The position numbers and the translations under genes are program-made. Positions 11,992 through 22,475 of a DNA stretch of 64,000 nt are shown here, piece after piece; the first letter of the stretch is position 1; each line of letters begins with the position of its first letter. Source of the stretch: Bradyrhizobium algeriense (lineage in GTDB: Bacteria > Pseudomonadota > Alphaproteobacteria > Rhizobiales > Xanthobacteraceae); NCBI RefSeq assembly GCF_003062295.1, contig NZ_PYCN01000006.1, positions 186,001 through 250,000 of the forward strand, written 5' to 3'. The notes beneath the pieces are model-generated. The model worked only from the letters and a program-made list of their open reading frames with translations. It had not been told where the DNA came from and searched no databases.

Positions 11992-13809
11992 TCAGTTGGC
12001 CTGGCGTCGGAGGAAGGCCGGGATATCAAGATGGTCGTCGCCCTGTGGCGTCTGGGCAACAGGCGCTGGGCGGCCATGGACGTCCAAACCTTGCGGCGCC
12101 GGGCGTTTTGCGTACTCTGATACCGGCTCGTGATTCGCCGCCATTTGCTGGGCGACGGTCCGCTGCGGCTTGCGATCGGGCAGCGGCGGCAGCGGCGCCA
12201 TCGCCGGACCGGAGGCGCGGGCCGAAATCGGCGGCTCGGTCTCTTCGTCTCGGCGGCCGAGCCCGACATTGGCGAGCCGCTGCAACAGCGAGAGCTTGGA
12301 CTTCTGCGGGTGCTCCTCTTCGGCCTCACCGCGGGCCTGCCGGATTTCGGCCTGCGCCGGCATCGGCAGATCCTCGAATTTCGGCATCCGCGGCGAGCGG
12401 GCCGGCGCACGTTCGGCCGCCTGCGGGATGAAGGTTTCGGGGGTCGCAGGCTGCTCGGGCTCGATGCGGGCGGCCTCGTTATGATCCGGGAACAAAGTCG
12501 GCTTCTGCGCGATCGGGCGGACCGTGACGTCGCCATAGGAAGCCGGCTGGATCGGAGCCTGTTGCGGCGTATCAACCGCAGCTGCGATCGCAGCAAGCGC
12601 CGCACGCTCGACATTGTTGGCCTGACGTTGCGCCGACGCGACGGCCGGGGCCTGCGCGGGAGCCGGAGCAATCGCCTGCTGCGCGGGCGCCGGCTCGAGC
12701 TTCTGGGCGCGTTCGGCCAGCCGCGCATTGTCGGCGCGCAGGCGAGCGGTCAGTTCGGCCAGGCGGTTGTCGGGCGAGGACGTGGCGCCGGCAGTGGCCG
12801 TGGTCGCGGCCGCCGGGGCGGCGGCGGCATTGCGCGCGATCTGCGCCTGCTCGATGCCGGTGGCGACGACGGAGACGCGGATGATGCCGTCGAGCGTCTC
12901 GTCGAAGGTGGCGCCGACGATGATGTTGGCGTCCTGGTCGACTTCCTCGCGAATCCGGGTGGCGGCTTCGTCGACTTCGAACAGCGTCAGGTCCTTGCCG
13001 CCGGTGATCGAGATCAGCAGGCCGCGGGCCCCCTTCATCGATGAGTCGTCGATCAGCGGGTTGGCGATCGCAGCTTCGGCCGCGGTCAGCGCGCGCTTCT
13101 CGCCGGTGGCTTCGCCGGTGCCCATCATCGCCTTGCCCATCTCCTTCATCACCGCCCTCACGTCGGCGAAGTCGAGGTTGATCAGGCCTTCCTTGACCAT
13201 CAGGTCGGTGATGCAGGCAACGCCCGAATAGAGCACCTGATCGGCCATCGCGAAGGCATCGGCGAAGGTGGTCTTTTCGTTGGCGACCCGGAACAGGTTC
13301 TGGTTCGGGATGATCAAGAGCGTATCGACCACCTTGTGCAGTTCGGCGATGCCGGACTCGGCGGTGCGCATGCGGCGCATGCCCTCGAAGTGGAACGGCT
13401 TGGTCACCACGCCGACGGTGAGGATACCCATTTCGCGCGCGGTCTTGGCGATGACGGGGGCGGCACCCGTGCCGGTGCCGCCGCCCATGCCCGCGGTGAC
13501 GAACACCATGTTGGCGCCCGAGAGGTGGTCGCGAAGTTCGTCGATGACTTCCTGCGCCGCCGCCGCGCCGACATCAGGCTGGGACCCCGCGCCGAGGCCC
13601 TGCGTCACCTGGGTGCCCATCTGCACGATGCGCTGCGCCTTCGACATGGTCAGCGCCTGCGCGTCGGTGTTGGCGACGACGAAATCGACGCCCTGCAACC
13701 CGGCAGTGATCATGTTATTGACGGCATTGCCGCCTGCTCCACCGACGCCGAAGACAGTAATCCGCGGTTTCAGCTCGCTGATGTCAGGGGGGGTCAGATT
13801 GAGTGCCAT
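11992..13809 (-). CDS. ftsZ: Cell division GTPase FtsZ
   Basis: Tubulin homologue that polymerises at mid-cell into the Z-ring and recruits the division machinery. The 605-residue protein has the nucleotide-binding core: [13 protein letters not shown] at residues 21-33, the tubulin signature GGGTGTGA at residues 109-116, and the T7 loop region [20 protein letters not shown]. The core ends near residue 325. A very long Ala/Pro/Gln-rich linker (about 330-590) follows, then the conserved C-terminal peptide [15 protein letters not shown] that binds FtsA and other partners. Long linkers are usual in Hyphomicrobiales FtsZ. It is the last gene of the ftsQ-ftsA-ftsZ group, 88 nt after ftsA, with a terminator behind it. 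Confidence 0.98.
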   Translation of the reverse strand: MALNLTPPDISELKPRITVFGVGGAGGNAVNNMITAGLQGVDFVVANTDAQALTMSKAQRIVQMGTQVTQGLGAGSQPDVGAAAAQEVIDELRDHLSGANMVFVTAGMGGGTGTGAAPVIAKTAREMGILTVGVVTKPFHFEGMRRMRTAESGIAELHKVVDTLLIIPNQNLFRVANEKTTFADAFAMADQVLYSGVACITDLMVKEGLINLDFADVRAVMKEMGKAMMGTGEATGEKRALTAAEAAIANPLIDDSSMKGARGLLISITGGKDLTLFEVDEAATRIREEVDQDANIIVGATFDETLDGIIRVSVVATGIEQAQIARNAAAAPAAATTATAGATSSPDNRLAELTARLRADNARLAERAQKLEPAPAQQAIAPAPAQAPAVASAQRQANNVERAALAAIAAAVDTPQQAPIQPASYGDVTVRPIAQKPTLFPDHNEAARIEPEQPATPETFIPQAAERAPARSPRMPKFEDLPMPAQAEIRQARGEAEEEHPQKSKLSLLQRLANVGLGRRDEETEPPISARASGPAMAPLPPLPDRKPQRTVAQQMAANHEPVSEYAKRPAPQGLDVHGRPAPVAQTPQGDDHLDIPAFLRRQAN

Positions 13810-13897
13810 GGTTGCCTCTCCTACGACGCGCGCGTTGGTTCGCCCCGGCCGACGGCCGCGGGATTTGGTGAAAATCGTTTGGTCATTGGACCGGTCA

Positions 13898-15217
13898 TCA
13901 GAAGCCCTCGCGAAGCCATCGTCCGACCTTTCCGAAATAGCCGTCAGTCCCTGTCCTGAGCTGCCGCGTATGCCGCGGTTCGACGTGTTCCAGATGAGCG
14001 TATTGCGGATAGACCAAAAGGCCGGTCGGCACCGCGAACGAGGCGCTCTTGGCCTCGTTGGGCAGCCGGCCGAAACCGAGCGGCCGGCCGATCCGGACCG
14101 ACCGGTTGAGAATGCGGGTGGCGAGTTCGACGGTGCCGGTGAGCTGGGACGCGCCGCCGCTCAAGACAACCCGCGCCCGCGGCTCTGCCGCAAAGGGGGA
14201 ATCCGCGAGCCGGTCCCGGACCATTTCAAAAATCTCCTCGGCGCGATGCCGGACGATGTTCGCGATCGTGGCGCGCGAGACGATCTGCGGTGCATCGTGT
14301 TCCTCTCCCGCAGTCGGAACAGACATCAACTCGCGCGCGTCGGACCCGCCGGTCAGCACGGTCCCGTATAAAGTCTTGATTCGCTCGGCATCTGCAATGC
14401 ATGCGCCGACGCCGCGTGCAAGATCCATGGTCACGTGCTGTCCGCCGAGCGCAAATCCTGATGCATGAACGAAGCGGCCGGCGGAATAAGTCGCAATCGT
14501 GGTCGATCCGGCGCCCATTTCGACCACGGCGGCGCCGAGATCGGCCTCGTCGTCGGTCAACACGGAAAGGCCTGCGACATAAGGACTCGCCGACATGGCT
14601 TCGACATTGAGATGGCAGCGCTCGACCACCAGCATCAGATTGCGGGCAACGGTGGCATCCGCCGTCACCACGTTCATGTCGACGCCGAACTGCCGGGCCA
14701 CCATGCCGCGGGGGTCGCGGATGCCCTTGACGCCATCCAGCGCGTAGCCGACCGGCAGCGCGTGCAGCACGGTGCGACCCTCGCCGGTGGCGTGGCGCAT
14801 GCCGGTGGACGTCACCCGGGTGACGTCATCGGCGGTAACGGCGCCGCCCCTGATATCGGCGGCAGCCTCGACCAGCTGGCCCTGCAGCCGGCCGCCGGAA
14901 ACCGACAGCAATACTGACTCAACGCGGACCTTGGCCATACGCTCGGCCAGCGCCACGGCCTGCCGCACCGCCTGTTCGCATTCGGCGAGATCGACCACAG
15001 CGCCGGCCTTGACGCCGCGCGACTGGATCTGGCTGTAGCCGATCAATTCCACCGCATGGGTACGGCCGCGCAGCGCGTCGTTCGCCGGCGACGGCTTCAG
15101 CCGTGCGATCATGCAGGCGATCTTGCTGGTGCCGACATCGAGCGACGCCACCAGCGCGGTGCGCTTGTGATCGACGGGGCGCGTCTTCGGGGTCTGGTTG
15201 CGATCGAGGCCGGTCAT
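13898..15217 (-). CDS. ftsA: Cell division protein FtsA
   Basis: Actin-like ATPase that tethers FtsZ to the membrane and signals to the septal synthases. The 439-residue protein begins the actin fold with [19 protein letters not shown] (phosphate 1). It contains the SHS2-type 1C domain ([31 protein letters not shown]) and the phosphate 2 and adenosine motifs ([30 protein letters not shown]). The C-terminus [15 protein letters not shown] is the amphipathic membrane-targeting helix. Its ATG overlaps the ftsQ stop by 4 nt (ATGA), showing translational coupling. Confidence 0.97.
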   Translation of the reverse strand: MTGLDRNQTPKTRPVDHKRTALVASLDVGTSKIACMIARLKPSPANDALRGRTHAVELIGYSQIQSRGVKAGAVVDLAECEQAVRQAVALAERMAKVRVESVLLSVSGGRLQGQLVEAAADIRGGAVTADDVTRVTSTGMRHATGEGRTVLHALPVGYALDGVKGIRDPRGMVARQFGVDMNVVTADATVARNLMLVVERCHLNVEAMSASPYVAGLSVLTDDEADLGAAVVEMGAGSTTIATYSAGRFVHASGFALGGQHVTMDLARGVGACIADAERIKTLYGTVLTGGSDARELMSVPTAGEEHDAPQIVSRATIANIVRHRAEEIFEMVRDRLADSPFAAEPRARVVLSGGASQLTGTVELATRILNRSVRIGRPLGFGRLPNEAKSASFAVPTGLLVYPQYAHLEHVEPRHTRQLRTGTDGYFGKVGRWLREGF

Positions 15218-16200
15218 GCGTCACCGGCCTTTTTCTTGGGTTTCTTGTCCTTGAACAGTTCTTCGCGGGCCTTGGCCGCGTCTTCAGACAATTGCACCGT
15301 CAAGCGGTCCGGCAGGCGCATGTCGACCGCGACGATATCGCGCGAGAACAGCAGGTCGTCCTTGTCCAGCTTGCTCAGCACGGCAAGCGCATTGCCAACG
15401 TCGTTCTCCGGCAGGCGGATGTCGAGGCCGTCCTTCAGCCGCAGATTCCAGCGCCGTTCGCCGACGAGGATCGCAGCCTTGGTCGCGGTGCGAACCTGCG
15501 GATAGCGGTCGAGCAGCGCGAGGAAATCACGGGCCTTGACGTCGGCGCCCTTGCCCACCACCAGCGGCAGCGTCACGAAGCGGCGCGACACGTAGGGCTC
15601 CAGCACCGCGCCGTCCTCCGATATCACGGACAGCCGGCCCTCCTGCTGCCACAGCGCGAACGCCGTACGCTCGACGATGTCGATCTGCAGCTGACCGGGA
15701 TAAAGCTTCAGGATGGTCGCGTCAGCGATCCACGGATTGGCCTTGAGCCTGTCGCGCACGGTGGCGGCGTCGAGGAACAACAGCGAGGAGCGGCCATTGA
15801 CGCCGCCGATCGCAAGCACCTCGTCCTGGCTCAATTGCTTGCGGCCGTTGATGGCAACCGTCGTGATGCGGAATCCGGCCGAATTGGCCAGCGCATTGCG
15901 GGTATCGTTAAGCGCCACCATGAAGTCGTCGACATGGCCGCCCTTGACGATACCCAGGCCTGCGCTGCCGAGCAGCATCAGCACGGTCAAGGCGACGCCT
16001 GCGCGGTTCGGAAGGTAACGTTCGACCAGCAGGACCAGGCGATTCGACGGTTCGCGATCGATCACAGGCCTTGCCGGGACGCGGGCACGAAGGCCCATCC
16101 GCTCGCGCAGCAGCACGGCCGCTCCAATAGCAGCCGCTTTCAGGTCAGCTTGGGGCCCCAGCGATCTCAGCGACCGAGCGAGGCGTCCTGCACCATCCAT
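15214..16200 (-). CDS. ftsQ: Cell division protein FtsQ
   Basis: Bitopic inner-membrane scaffold of the divisome (FtsQBL complex). From the chosen start the protein has 328 residues: a cytoplasmic N-terminus, one membrane segment (AGVALTVLMLLGSAGLGIV), a POTRA domain (FRITTVAINGRKQLSQDEVL ... NPWIADATILKLYPGQLQIDI) and the FtsQ domain. It ends in a Lys-rich tail ([13 protein letters not shown]). The frame is open to 16332. The ATG at 16200 (MDGAGRLARSLRS) is chosen because it has an AGG-containing site about 11 nt upstream and the extension looks non-coding. The stop overlaps the ftsA start by 4 nt. Confidence 0.93.
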   Translation of the reverse strand: MDGAGRLARSLRSLGPQADLKAAAIGAAVLLRERMGLRARVPARPVIDREPSNRLVLLVERYLPNRAGVALTVLMLLGSAGLGIVKGGHVDDFMVALNDTRNALANSAGFRITTVAINGRKQLSQDEVLAIGGVNGRSSLLFLDAATVRDRLKANPWIADATILKLYPGQLQIDIVERTAFALWQQEGRLSVISEDGAVLEPYVSRRFVTLPLVVGKGADVKARDFLALLDRYPQVRTATKAAILVGERRWNLRLKDGLDIRLPENDVGNALAVLSKLDKDDLLFSRDIVAVDMRLPDRLTVQLSEDAAKAREELFKDKKPKKKAGDA

Positions 16201-16510
16201 TGCACGAGCCTGTCCAAGTGTTGTTCCCGCAAGCGTTTTGCGGGTTCCGGCCCATGTGACGCCTCGGTTTTGCCGGACTTGGTGCTGATCTGAAGTCGGA
16301 ACAGCGCACGCCCCGGCAGCCAAGCGCCACATGCGCCGCCAGCGTTAACCTTCGGACTTCCTGGTAAACAAAGTGTAAATTCGGGGCACCGGTGACGCGT
16401 TTTGACGCGTCTTTTGAGTGGTTTGCCGGCTAATTCTTAGGATTTTAGCAACAATTCTCGTGGCGAGGTTAGTTCCGGGTTAACGGCCTGTTAACTGGCC
16501 GGTCGGCCGG
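16201..16510. other. ddl-ftsQ intergenic region, likely ftsQAZ promoter
   Basis: About 310 bp without a gene inside an otherwise tightly packed cluster. The end next to ddl is AT-richer and holds the CtrA-type box at 16480-16494. This gap is the best candidate for an internal promoter driving ftsQ-ftsA-ftsZ. The -10/-35 elements were not resolved. Confidence 0.55.
16480..16494. promoter_or_regulatory. CtrA-type binding site
   Basis: TTAACGGCCTGTTAA is a perfect TTAA-N7-TTAA, the full consensus of the alphaproteobacterial cell-cycle regulator CtrA. It lies 280 bp before the ftsQ start and 17 bp after the ddl stop. In Caulobacter, CtrA controls ftsQA and ftsZ; the same role here is inference. 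Confidence 0.6.
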
Positions 16511-17503
16511 TCAGACCCGTTCCCGGTTGCGCCGTTCGGCCAGCGCGATCTGGTCGCGCAGAAAATCCGGGAATTCGATCCCCTGCGCCTTCAGCGCCTT
16601 CGGGTAGAGCGATGCGGCGGTCAGGCCCGGCAGCGTGTTGGTTTCCAGGTAAACCAGCCCCTTCGCCGAGACGATGAAGTCGGTCCGGGAATAGCCGCTG
16701 CACGACAGCGCCCGGTGCGCCCGCAGCGCCTGGTCCATGAGGGCTGTGCTGATCTCGGGCGAAAATCGTCCCGGACAGATCTCCTGGGTGGATTTGAGCA
16801 AGTACTTCGCCGTGTAGTCGAACGCGCCTTCCGCCGGAACGATTTCGATCGGCGGCAATGAAAGCACCGAACCGTCTGGCCGCTCCAGCACGCCGCAGGT
16901 CGCCTCCACACCCGGCACGAACGGCTCGATCAGATATTCCTCTGTTTTGGCGGCGTTGCGCACGGCGACGAGATCCTGCTTCGCATTGACGAAGATCAGG
17001 CCATAGCTCGATCCGTCCCGCGCCGGCTTTGCGATCAGCCTGCCGTATTCCGCAAACGCCGCGTCGAGGTTTTCCAGGGCGACGCCGGCCGGCGCTGCGA
17101 CGCCCGCATAGGCCGCAAAGCGTTTTGCCGCCACCTTGTCGAAAGCGAGATTCGACGACGCCGAGCCGGAGCCGGTGAAGGGAATCCCGCGCAGTTCGCA
17201 CATCGCCTGCAATTCGCCGTTCTCGGCCCGGCCGCCATGCAGGCCGAGCACCAGCACGCGATCCTCGGACTTCGCCTTGTCGAGCGCGGCTTCGAGCGAC
17301 AGGCCGCGGTTGCCGGGTTTGAATTCATCCTCAAACGGACGCGAATGCTCGAGGAGTGCCTTTGAGCTGACGTCGTGGACGGTATCGGCAACGTCCCAAA
17401 ACCAGAGGTCGGCCTCAGGCAAGGCCCGATGCAGCGCCTGGGCGCTCGCGACCGAGACCAGCCGCTCCTTGTTGGTGCCGCCAAAGAGAATGGTCGTCCG
17501 CAT
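16511..17503 (-). CDS. ddl: D-alanine--D-alanine ligase
   Basis: ATP-grasp enzyme making the D-Ala-D-Ala dipeptide that MurF adds to the peptidoglycan precursor. The 330-residue protein shows the N-terminal ILFGGTNKERLVSVASAQ (the GG-S/N-ER motif). It also has LGLHGGRAENGELQ, the glycine-rich ATP loop AKPARDGSSYGL with the conserved Tyr, YTAKYLLKS, and the metal-binding end LVYLETNTLPGLTAASLYPK. The loop EGSS of the classical family is DGSS here. The start overlaps the murB stop by one base (TGATG). Its position between murB and ftsQ is the normal dcw position. Confidence 0.92.
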   Translation of the reverse strand: MRTTILFGGTNKERLVSVASAQALHRALPEADLWFWDVADTVHDVSSKALLEHSRPFEDEFKPGNRGLSLEAALDKAKSEDRVLVLGLHGGRAENGELQAMCELRGIPFTGSGSASSNLAFDKVAAKRFAAYAGVAAPAGVALENLDAAFAEYGRLIAKPARDGSSYGLIFVNAKQDLVAVRNAAKTEEYLIEPFVPGVEATCGVLERPDGSVLSLPPIEIVPAEGAFDYTAKYLLKSTQEICPGRFSPEISTALMDQALRAHRALSCSGYSRTDFIVSAKGLVYLETNTLPGLTAASLYPKALKAQGIEFPDFLRDQIALAERRNRERV

Positions 17504-18426
17504 CAGCCTCGCTCGATTCCGATCCGCTTGATTTCCCAGTGTAGCTCGATTCCAGAATTCGCTTTAACCCGCTCGCGCACGGTTTCACCCAGCGTTTCAA
17601 TATCATGCCCGGTAGCATTACCGGTGTTGATGAGGAAGTTGCAGTGCATTTCCGAGACCTGCGCCCCGCCGACGCGCAAGCCCCGGCAGCCGGCGGCGTC
17701 GATCAGTTTCCAGGCGCTGTCTCCGGGCGGATTCTTGAAGGTCGATCCTCCGGTCTTTTCGCGAATCGGCTGCGCGGTTTCGCGATGGGTCTGCACTTCA
17801 TTCATCTTCGCGCGAATGGCTTCAGCATCCGTGATGGCGCCGCGGAAACGCGCAGAGGTGAAAATCACCGAGGGATCGACGCCGCTGTTGCGATAGACGA
17901 ACTTCATGCCGGCATTGGTGAAGACATGCCTGGTGCCGTCGCGGCCGATGCCGACAGCTTCGATCAGAACGTCCTTGGTCTCGCTGCCATTGGCGCCGGC
18001 ATTCATCCGCAGCGCGCCGCCGATGGTGCCGGGAATGCCGAAGAAAAATTCCATGCCGCCGATGTTGGCGGCAGCCGCGGTCTCCGCCACGCGCTTATCG
18101 AGCGCGGCAGTGCCCGCGCTGACGATATCGCCAGAAGCCAGTGTCTCGCCGAACGCCCGCGGCGACAGGCGGATCACCACCCCCGCCATGCCGCCGTCAC
18201 GCACGATCAGGTTGGAGCCGACGCCGACGACATAGACCGGCAATGCCTTCGGAAGCCGCTTTAAGAAGTACGCGAGATCGTCTTCATCCGCCGGCGTGAA
18301 CAGCACCTGCGCCGGCCCGCCGACGCGAAACCACGTCAGCTCCGCCAGCGACTGATTCGCCAGCAACCGCCCGCGCAGCTCCGGCATCGCGGTCTTGAGA
18401 TCGGGTGTGATGTCGGGGAATGCCAC
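17503..18426 (-). CDS. murB: UDP-N-acetylmuramate dehydrogenase MurB
   Basis: FAD/NADPH enzyme reducing UDP-GlcNAc-enolpyruvate to UDP-MurNAc in the cytoplasm. FAD-binding segments are [20 protein letters not shown] and [33 protein letters not shown] and the catalytic-serine motif GGSTFKNP follow. The ending [20 protein letters not shown] is typical of type II enzymes. The frame continues to 18498, but a GTG at 18426 starts [19 protein letters not shown] just 2 nt after the murC stop and fits the usual N-terminus (307 residues). This GTG start is my choice; an ATG at 18387 is the alternative. It is tightly packed between murC and ddl. Confidence 0.93.
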   Translation of the reverse strand: MAFPDITPDLKTAMPELRGRLLANQSLAELTWFRVGGPAQVLFTPADEDDLAYFLKRLPKALPVYVVGVGSNLIVRDGGMAGVVIRLSPRAFGETLASGDIVSAGTAALDKRVAETAAAANIGGMEFFFGIPGTIGGALRMNAGANGSETKDVLIEAVGIGRDGTRHVFTNAGMKFVYRNSGVDPSVIFTSARFRGAITDAEAIRAKMNEVQTHRETAQPIREKTGGSTFKNPPGDSAWKLIDAAGCRGLRVGGAQVSEMHCNFLINTGNATGHDIETLGETVRERVKANSGIELHWEIKRIGIERG

Positions 18427-18428
18427 GG

Positions 18429-19832
18429 CTAACCCAACGCCTTCAATTCGCCCGGCAACGCGTAGGCCCATTGCGTGATGTTGCCGGCCCCCAGGCACAC
18501 CACGAGGTCGCCGGGACCGGCGAGGCCGTGAACCACCTTGGCGAGTTCGCCCGCATTCGGCAGCGGGATCACCTCGCGATGGCCGTGGGCGCGCAGTCCG
18601 AGCACGAAATGATCGCGGTCGATGCCCTCGATCGGCGCCTCGCCGGCCGGATAGACCTCGGCGACCACGACTGCATCGGCGTCGTTGAAGCAGGTGCAGA
18701 ATTCCTCAAACAGCGATTGCAGGCGGGTGAAGCGATGCGGCTGAACCACGGCGATGACCTTGCCGTTGGTGGATTCACGCGCCGCTTTAAGGACGGCTGA
18801 TATCTCCACGGGGTGATGGCCGTAATCGTCGATCACGGTGACGCCGTTCCACTCCCCGGTCCGGGTAAAGCGCCGCTTGACGCCGCCAAAACCTGCCATC
18901 GCCTTGCGGATCGCCTCGTCGGACATGCCGAGCTCGTGCGCCACTGCGATCGCCGCGGTGGCATTCGAGGCGTTATGCCGCCCCGGCATCGGCAGCATGA
19001 GGTCTGATATCTCGTGGGTGGCGTCGGTCTTGCGGTTGCGGAACACGACCTTGAATGTCGAGCCGCCGCCGGTGGGCGTCAGCTCGACCAGCCGCGCGTC
19101 GGCCTGTGGATTCTCGCCATAGGTGATGATGCGGCGGTCCTCGATCTTGCCGACGAGGCTCTGCACCACGGGATGATCGGTACACATCACGGCAAAGCCG
19201 TAGAACGGCACGTTCTCGACGAAATTGCGGAATGCGTCCTGGATCGCCTCGAAAGTCTTGAAGTGATCGAGATGTTCGGGATCGATGTTGGTGACGATCA
19301 CGACATCGGACGGCAGCTTCAGGAACGTGCCGTCGCTCTCATCGGCTTCGACCACCATCCAGTCGCCCGCGCCCAGCCGCGCGTTGGAGCCGTAGGCGTT
19401 GATGATGCCGCCATTGATCACGGTCGGATCGAGACCGCCGGCATCGAGCAGTGTCGCCACCATCGTCGTCGTCGTGGTCTTGCCATGGGTGCCGGCAATC
19501 GCGACGCAGCTTTTCAGCCGCATCAGTTCGGCGAGCATTTCGGCCCGGCGCACCACCGGAATGCGCTGGGCGCGGGCCGCCATCAATTCGGGATTGTCGC
19601 GCTTGATCGCGGTCGAAACCACCACCACGTCGGCGCCGTCGACATTCTCGGCCTTGTGCCCGACCGAAACCGTAATCCCCTTCTCCCGCAGCCGCGCGAC
19701 ATTGCCGCTCTCGGAGGCGTCCGAGCCCTGCACGGTATAGCCGAGATTGCTTAAGACCTCGGCGATGCCGCTCATGCCGATGCCGCCGATCCCGACGAAG
19801 TGAATGGGTCCGATCTCGCGCGGCAGTCTCAT
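18429..19832 (-). CDS. murC: UDP-N-acetylmuramate--L-alanine ligase MurC
   Basis: Adds L-Ala to UDP-MurNAc, the first amino acid of the peptidoglycan stem. The 467-residue Mur ligase starts [20 protein letters not shown], the uridine-binding loop specific to MurC. It has the P-loop [32 protein letters not shown], the central-domain [12 protein letters not shown] and the C-terminal domain start [20 protein letters not shown]. That last segment's [10 protein letters not shown] is a MurC hallmark. It lies 2 nt before murB and 158 nt after murG; the gap on that side is filled by a dispersed repeat. Confidence 0.97.
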   Translation of the reverse strand: MRLPREIGPIHFVGIGGIGMSGIAEVLSNLGYTVQGSDASESGNVARLREKGITVSVGHKAENVDGADVVVVSTAIKRDNPELMAARAQRIPVVRRAEMLAELMRLKSCVAIAGTHGKTTTTTMVATLLDAGGLDPTVINGGIINAYGSNARLGAGDWMVVEADESDGTFLKLPSDVVIVTNIDPEHLDHFKTFEAIQDAFRNFVENVPFYGFAVMCTDHPVVQSLVGKIEDRRIITYGENPQADARLVELTPTGGGSTFKVVFRNRKTDATHEISDLMLPMPGRHNASNATAAIAVAHELGMSDEAIRKAMAGFGGVKRRFTRTGEWNGVTVIDDYGHHPVEISAVLKAARESTNGKVIAVVQPHRFTRLQSLFEEFCTCFNDADAVVVAEVYPAGEAPIEGIDRDHFVLGLRAHGHREVIPLPNAGELAKVVHGLAGPGDLVVCLGAGNITQWAYALPGELKALG

Positions 19833-19845
19833 GGAGTATTCCCTA

Positions 19846-19966
19846 TCGTCATCATCCGCCTTGTGCGCAATTGCGCACGGGAGCGGATGATCCAGTATCC
19901 CGCGAAGCCGAGGCTCAAATCAGGCGCCGCAGGGTACTGGATGCCCCGCTTTCGCGTGGCATGACA
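19846..19966. repeat. Dispersed repeat, TGTGCGCAATTGCGCAC type, copy 2
   Basis: Sits in the murG-murC gap. It contains TGTGCGCAATTGCGCAC (19862-19878) and the arms GGATGATCCAGTATCC and GGGTACTGGATGCCCC, so it can fold. It resembles 5451-5566 (GGGCGATCCAGTACGCC). Transcription from murG into murC must pass through it. Confidence 0.65.
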
Positions 19967-19990
19967 AGGGGCAATTTTGCACGCAACGGC

Positions 19991-21091
19991 CTAGATTCCG
20001 GCCATTTTCATCACCAGATCGGCCAACCGCTCAGCAGCATCCAGCCTGCCGACACTGCGTGCGGCTGATGCCATCGCGGTCAGCCGAGCGGGTTCGGCGG
20101 CGAAGGCGGAGATTTCCGCTGCCAGCCGGTCGGGCGTGAATTCGGCCTGCGGAATCCGTAAAGCTCCGTCCACCTGGGCCAGCACGCCGGCATTGGCGAA
20201 CTGGTCCTGGTCGATCGCGCCGGGCAGCGGAACCAGAATCGAGGGCCGGCCGATCGCGGCGAGTTCCGCCACCGTGCCGGCGCCGGAGCGCGAGATCACG
20301 AGGTGGCTGGACGCCAGCCGCGCCGGCAGGTCGGAAAAGAACGGCGCGAGTTCGGCATTGATCCTGCGCCGCTCATAGATCGCGCGCACCCGCCCCATGT
20401 CTTCCTTGCGCACCTGCTGAGTGAGAACCAGGCGGCTCCACAGCATCGGCTCCAGCTTTTCGATGGCGCCCGGCACGATATCGCTCATGACCCGCGCGCC
20501 CTGGCTGCCGCCGACCACCAGCAGGCGCAGCGGCCCGTTCGGTTCGGGAGAGGCAAACGGCACGGCGGCGGCCGTGAGGATCGCGGGCCGCATCGGCGTG
20601 CCGACGGTCACCGTCTTGCCCGCGAGATCAGGATCGCGATCGAGCACGCCCGGCAGCGATGTGGCAATGGCGTTGACGCGGCGGGCGAGAAAGCGGTTGG
20701 CGCGGCCGAGCACGGCATTGGCGTCGTGAATGATGCCGGGCACGCCGAGCAGCCTTGCCGCCATCAGCGGCGGCAGCGTCGGATAGCCGCCGAAGCCGAC
20801 CACGGCGGCAGGTTTCAGCCGCCGCACCAGCCTGGCAGCAACCAGCGTGCCGTAACCAAGCGTGTAGACGGTGCGCGCCAGCGCCACCAGCGAGCGGCCG
20901 CGCACGGTCTCGCTCGGCACCACATCGATGTTATCCCGGGTGAATAGGCCGCTGTAGCGCAGCGCGCGGTCGTCGGTTGCCAGACGCACCCGCAGGCCGC
21001 GCTTGATGAGCTCGACGCCGAGCGCTTCGGCGGGAAACAGATGACCGCCGGTGCCGCCGGCGGCGAGTAGAATGAGAGGCGCGTTTTCCAT
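19991..21091 (-). CDS. murG: Lipid II synthase MurG (GlcNAc transferase)
   Basis: Transfers GlcNAc from UDP-GlcNAc to lipid I on the inner face of the membrane, forming lipid II. The 366-residue protein has the N-terminal glycine loop LAAGGTGGHLFPAEALG and the second loop AVVGFGGYPTLPPLMAA. IHDANAVLGRANRFLA follows, and the C-terminal nucleotide-sugar site includes VVGGSQGARVMS, SRSGAGTVAELAAIGRPSIL and VPLPGAIDQDQFANA. All are standard MurG signatures. It lies 65 nt downstream of ftsW and is separated from murC by a repeat. Confidence 0.97.
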   Translation of the reverse strand: MENAPLILLAAGGTGGHLFPAEALGVELIKRGLRVRLATDDRALRYSGLFTRDNIDVVPSETVRGRSLVALARTVYTLGYGTLVAARLVRRLKPAAVVGFGGYPTLPPLMAARLLGVPGIIHDANAVLGRANRFLARRVNAIATSLPGVLDRDPDLAGKTVTVGTPMRPAILTAAAVPFASPEPNGPLRLLVVGGSQGARVMSDIVPGAIEKLEPMLWSRLVLTQQVRKEDMGRVRAIYERRRINAELAPFFSDLPARLASSHLVISRSGAGTVAELAAIGRPSILVPLPGAIDQDQFANAGVLAQVDGALRIPQAEFTPDRLAAEISAFAAEPARLTAMASAARSVGRLDAAERLADLVMKMAGI

Positions 21092-21156
21092 GGCTTCAAA
21101 TAGCCGACGCGGCGAGGCTAGTCACGCCCCATAGCGTTTTCAGAATCGATAAGGTT

Positions 21157-22308
21157 CTACGCGTAACCGCGCGACACGCCGGCCGCGTTCATCGATTCCA
21201 CCTCGGTACGCGGGCGCTGCCGCGTCAGCGCCAGCATCATGCCGACGCCGTAAGCCAGCGAGATGATCGACGAGCCGCCATAGGAGATGAAGGGCAGCGT
21301 CATGCCTTTGGCGGGAATCAGTTGCAGATTGACCGCCATGTTGATCGCGGCCTGCGCGCCGAACAGGATCGCAAGCCCCGACGCCGCAAAGCGCGCGAAC
21401 ATGTCCTCGCTCGAATAGGCGCGTGTCAGCGTCCGGATCACAACGAAGGCGAACAGCGAAACCAGCGCCAGGCACAGGATGATGCCGAACTCTTCGGCGG
21501 CCACCGCGAACACGAAGTCGGTATGGCTGTCCGGCAGGCTGCGTTTTGCAATCCCCTCGCCCGGTCCGAGGCCGAACCAGCCGCCGTTCCAGAAGGCTTC
21601 CATCGCCATGTCGACCTGGAAGGTGTCGCCGGAGGCCGGATTGATGAAGCGCTTGATGCGGCCCGCGACGTGCGGGACCAGAAGATAGGCGCCGAACAAT
21701 CCGGCCGCCGCGACGCCGGCAAGGCCGGCCACCCAGATCATCCGCATGCCTGCGATGAAGAACAGCGCGCCCCACACCATCAGGATCAGCATGGTCTGGC
21801 CGAAATCCGGTTCCATCACCAGGAGCGCCACCAGCGTCAGCAACAATACGATCGCCATCGATGTCGCCGGCATTTCCGGCCGCTTGGTCGATTCCGCAAA
21901 CAGCCACGCCGCCATCACCACGAAGGCAGGCTTGGCGGATTCGGAAGCCTGGATGTTGACGCCGAGCAGCGTGATCCAGCGCCGCGATCCCTTCACCTCG
22001 GCGCCGAAGACCAGCGTCGCCACGATCAGCAGGATCGAGACCACGAACACCAGCAGCGCGAGGCGGCGGATGTGCTTGGGTGACAGGAACGATACGCCGA
22101 TCAGCACCATCAAGGACGGCAGCAGGAACAGCACGTGCCGGCCGAAGAAATGGAAGGGATCGAGCCCGATCCGGGTCGCCACCGGCGGACTGGCCGCCAG
22201 CGACAGGATGACGCCGCCCAGCATCAGCGCCATGATCGCGCCGAGCAGCAGCTTATCCACGGTCCACCACCAGTCCGAAAACGGCGTGCGTTGGTCACGG
22301 GCGAGCAT
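21157..22308 (-). CDS. ftsW: Septal peptidoglycan polymerase FtsW
   Basis: SEDS-family lipid II polymerase that works with the FtsI transpeptidase at the septum. The 383-residue protein is highly hydrophobic with about ten membrane segments. It has the SEDS hallmarks: RRWITLLGVNIQASESAK (loop with conserved Glu/Ser), GIAKRSLPDSHTDFVFAVAA (large periplasmic loop with the catalytic Asp region) and PFISYGGSSIISLA near the end. The frame opens at 22341, but the ATG at 22308 is preferred because GGGGAC lies about 7 nt before it. A 262-nt gap containing repeats separates it from the inserted DUF5107-like gene. Confidence 0.96.
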   Translation of the reverse strand: MLARDQRTPFSDWWWTVDKLLLGAIMALMLGGVILSLAASPPVATRIGLDPFHFFGRHVLFLLPSLMVLIGVSFLSPKHIRRLALLVFVVSILLIVATLVFGAEVKGSRRWITLLGVNIQASESAKPAFVVMAAWLFAESTKRPEMPATSMAIVLLLTLVALLVMEPDFGQTMLILMVWGALFFIAGMRMIWVAGLAGVAAAGLFGAYLLVPHVAGRIKRFINPASGDTFQVDMAMEAFWNGGWFGLGPGEGIAKRSLPDSHTDFVFAVAAEEFGIILCLALVSLFAFVVIRTLTRAYSSEDMFARFAASGLAILFGAQAAINMAVNLQLIPAKGMTLPFISYGGSSIISLAYGVGMMLALTRQRPRTEVESMNAAGVSRGYA

Positions 22309-22426
22309 GGGCGTCCCCAAAATGGCAGAGGTAACGCCCATTGGTGGAGCAGGATGGTTTATGGGGGGTTAATGGGGACGGTAACTTTTTAGATGGGAGC
22401 GCACGGTACCCGCCTCACAAAAGGTC

Positions 22427-22461
22427 GTCATACCCGCGATTGCGCACAAGGCGGGTGACGA
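22427..22461. repeat. Fragment of the GATTGCGCACAAGGCGG repeat
   Basis: The short stretch GTCATACCCGCGATTGCGCA followed by CAAGGCGGGTGACGAC resembles, in reverse, part of the repeats at 5451-5566 and 19846-19966. It lies directly beside the different palindrome at 22476-22563, so two repeat families abut here. Confidence 0.45.
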
Positions 22462-22475
22462 CAGAATGTAGCTGC

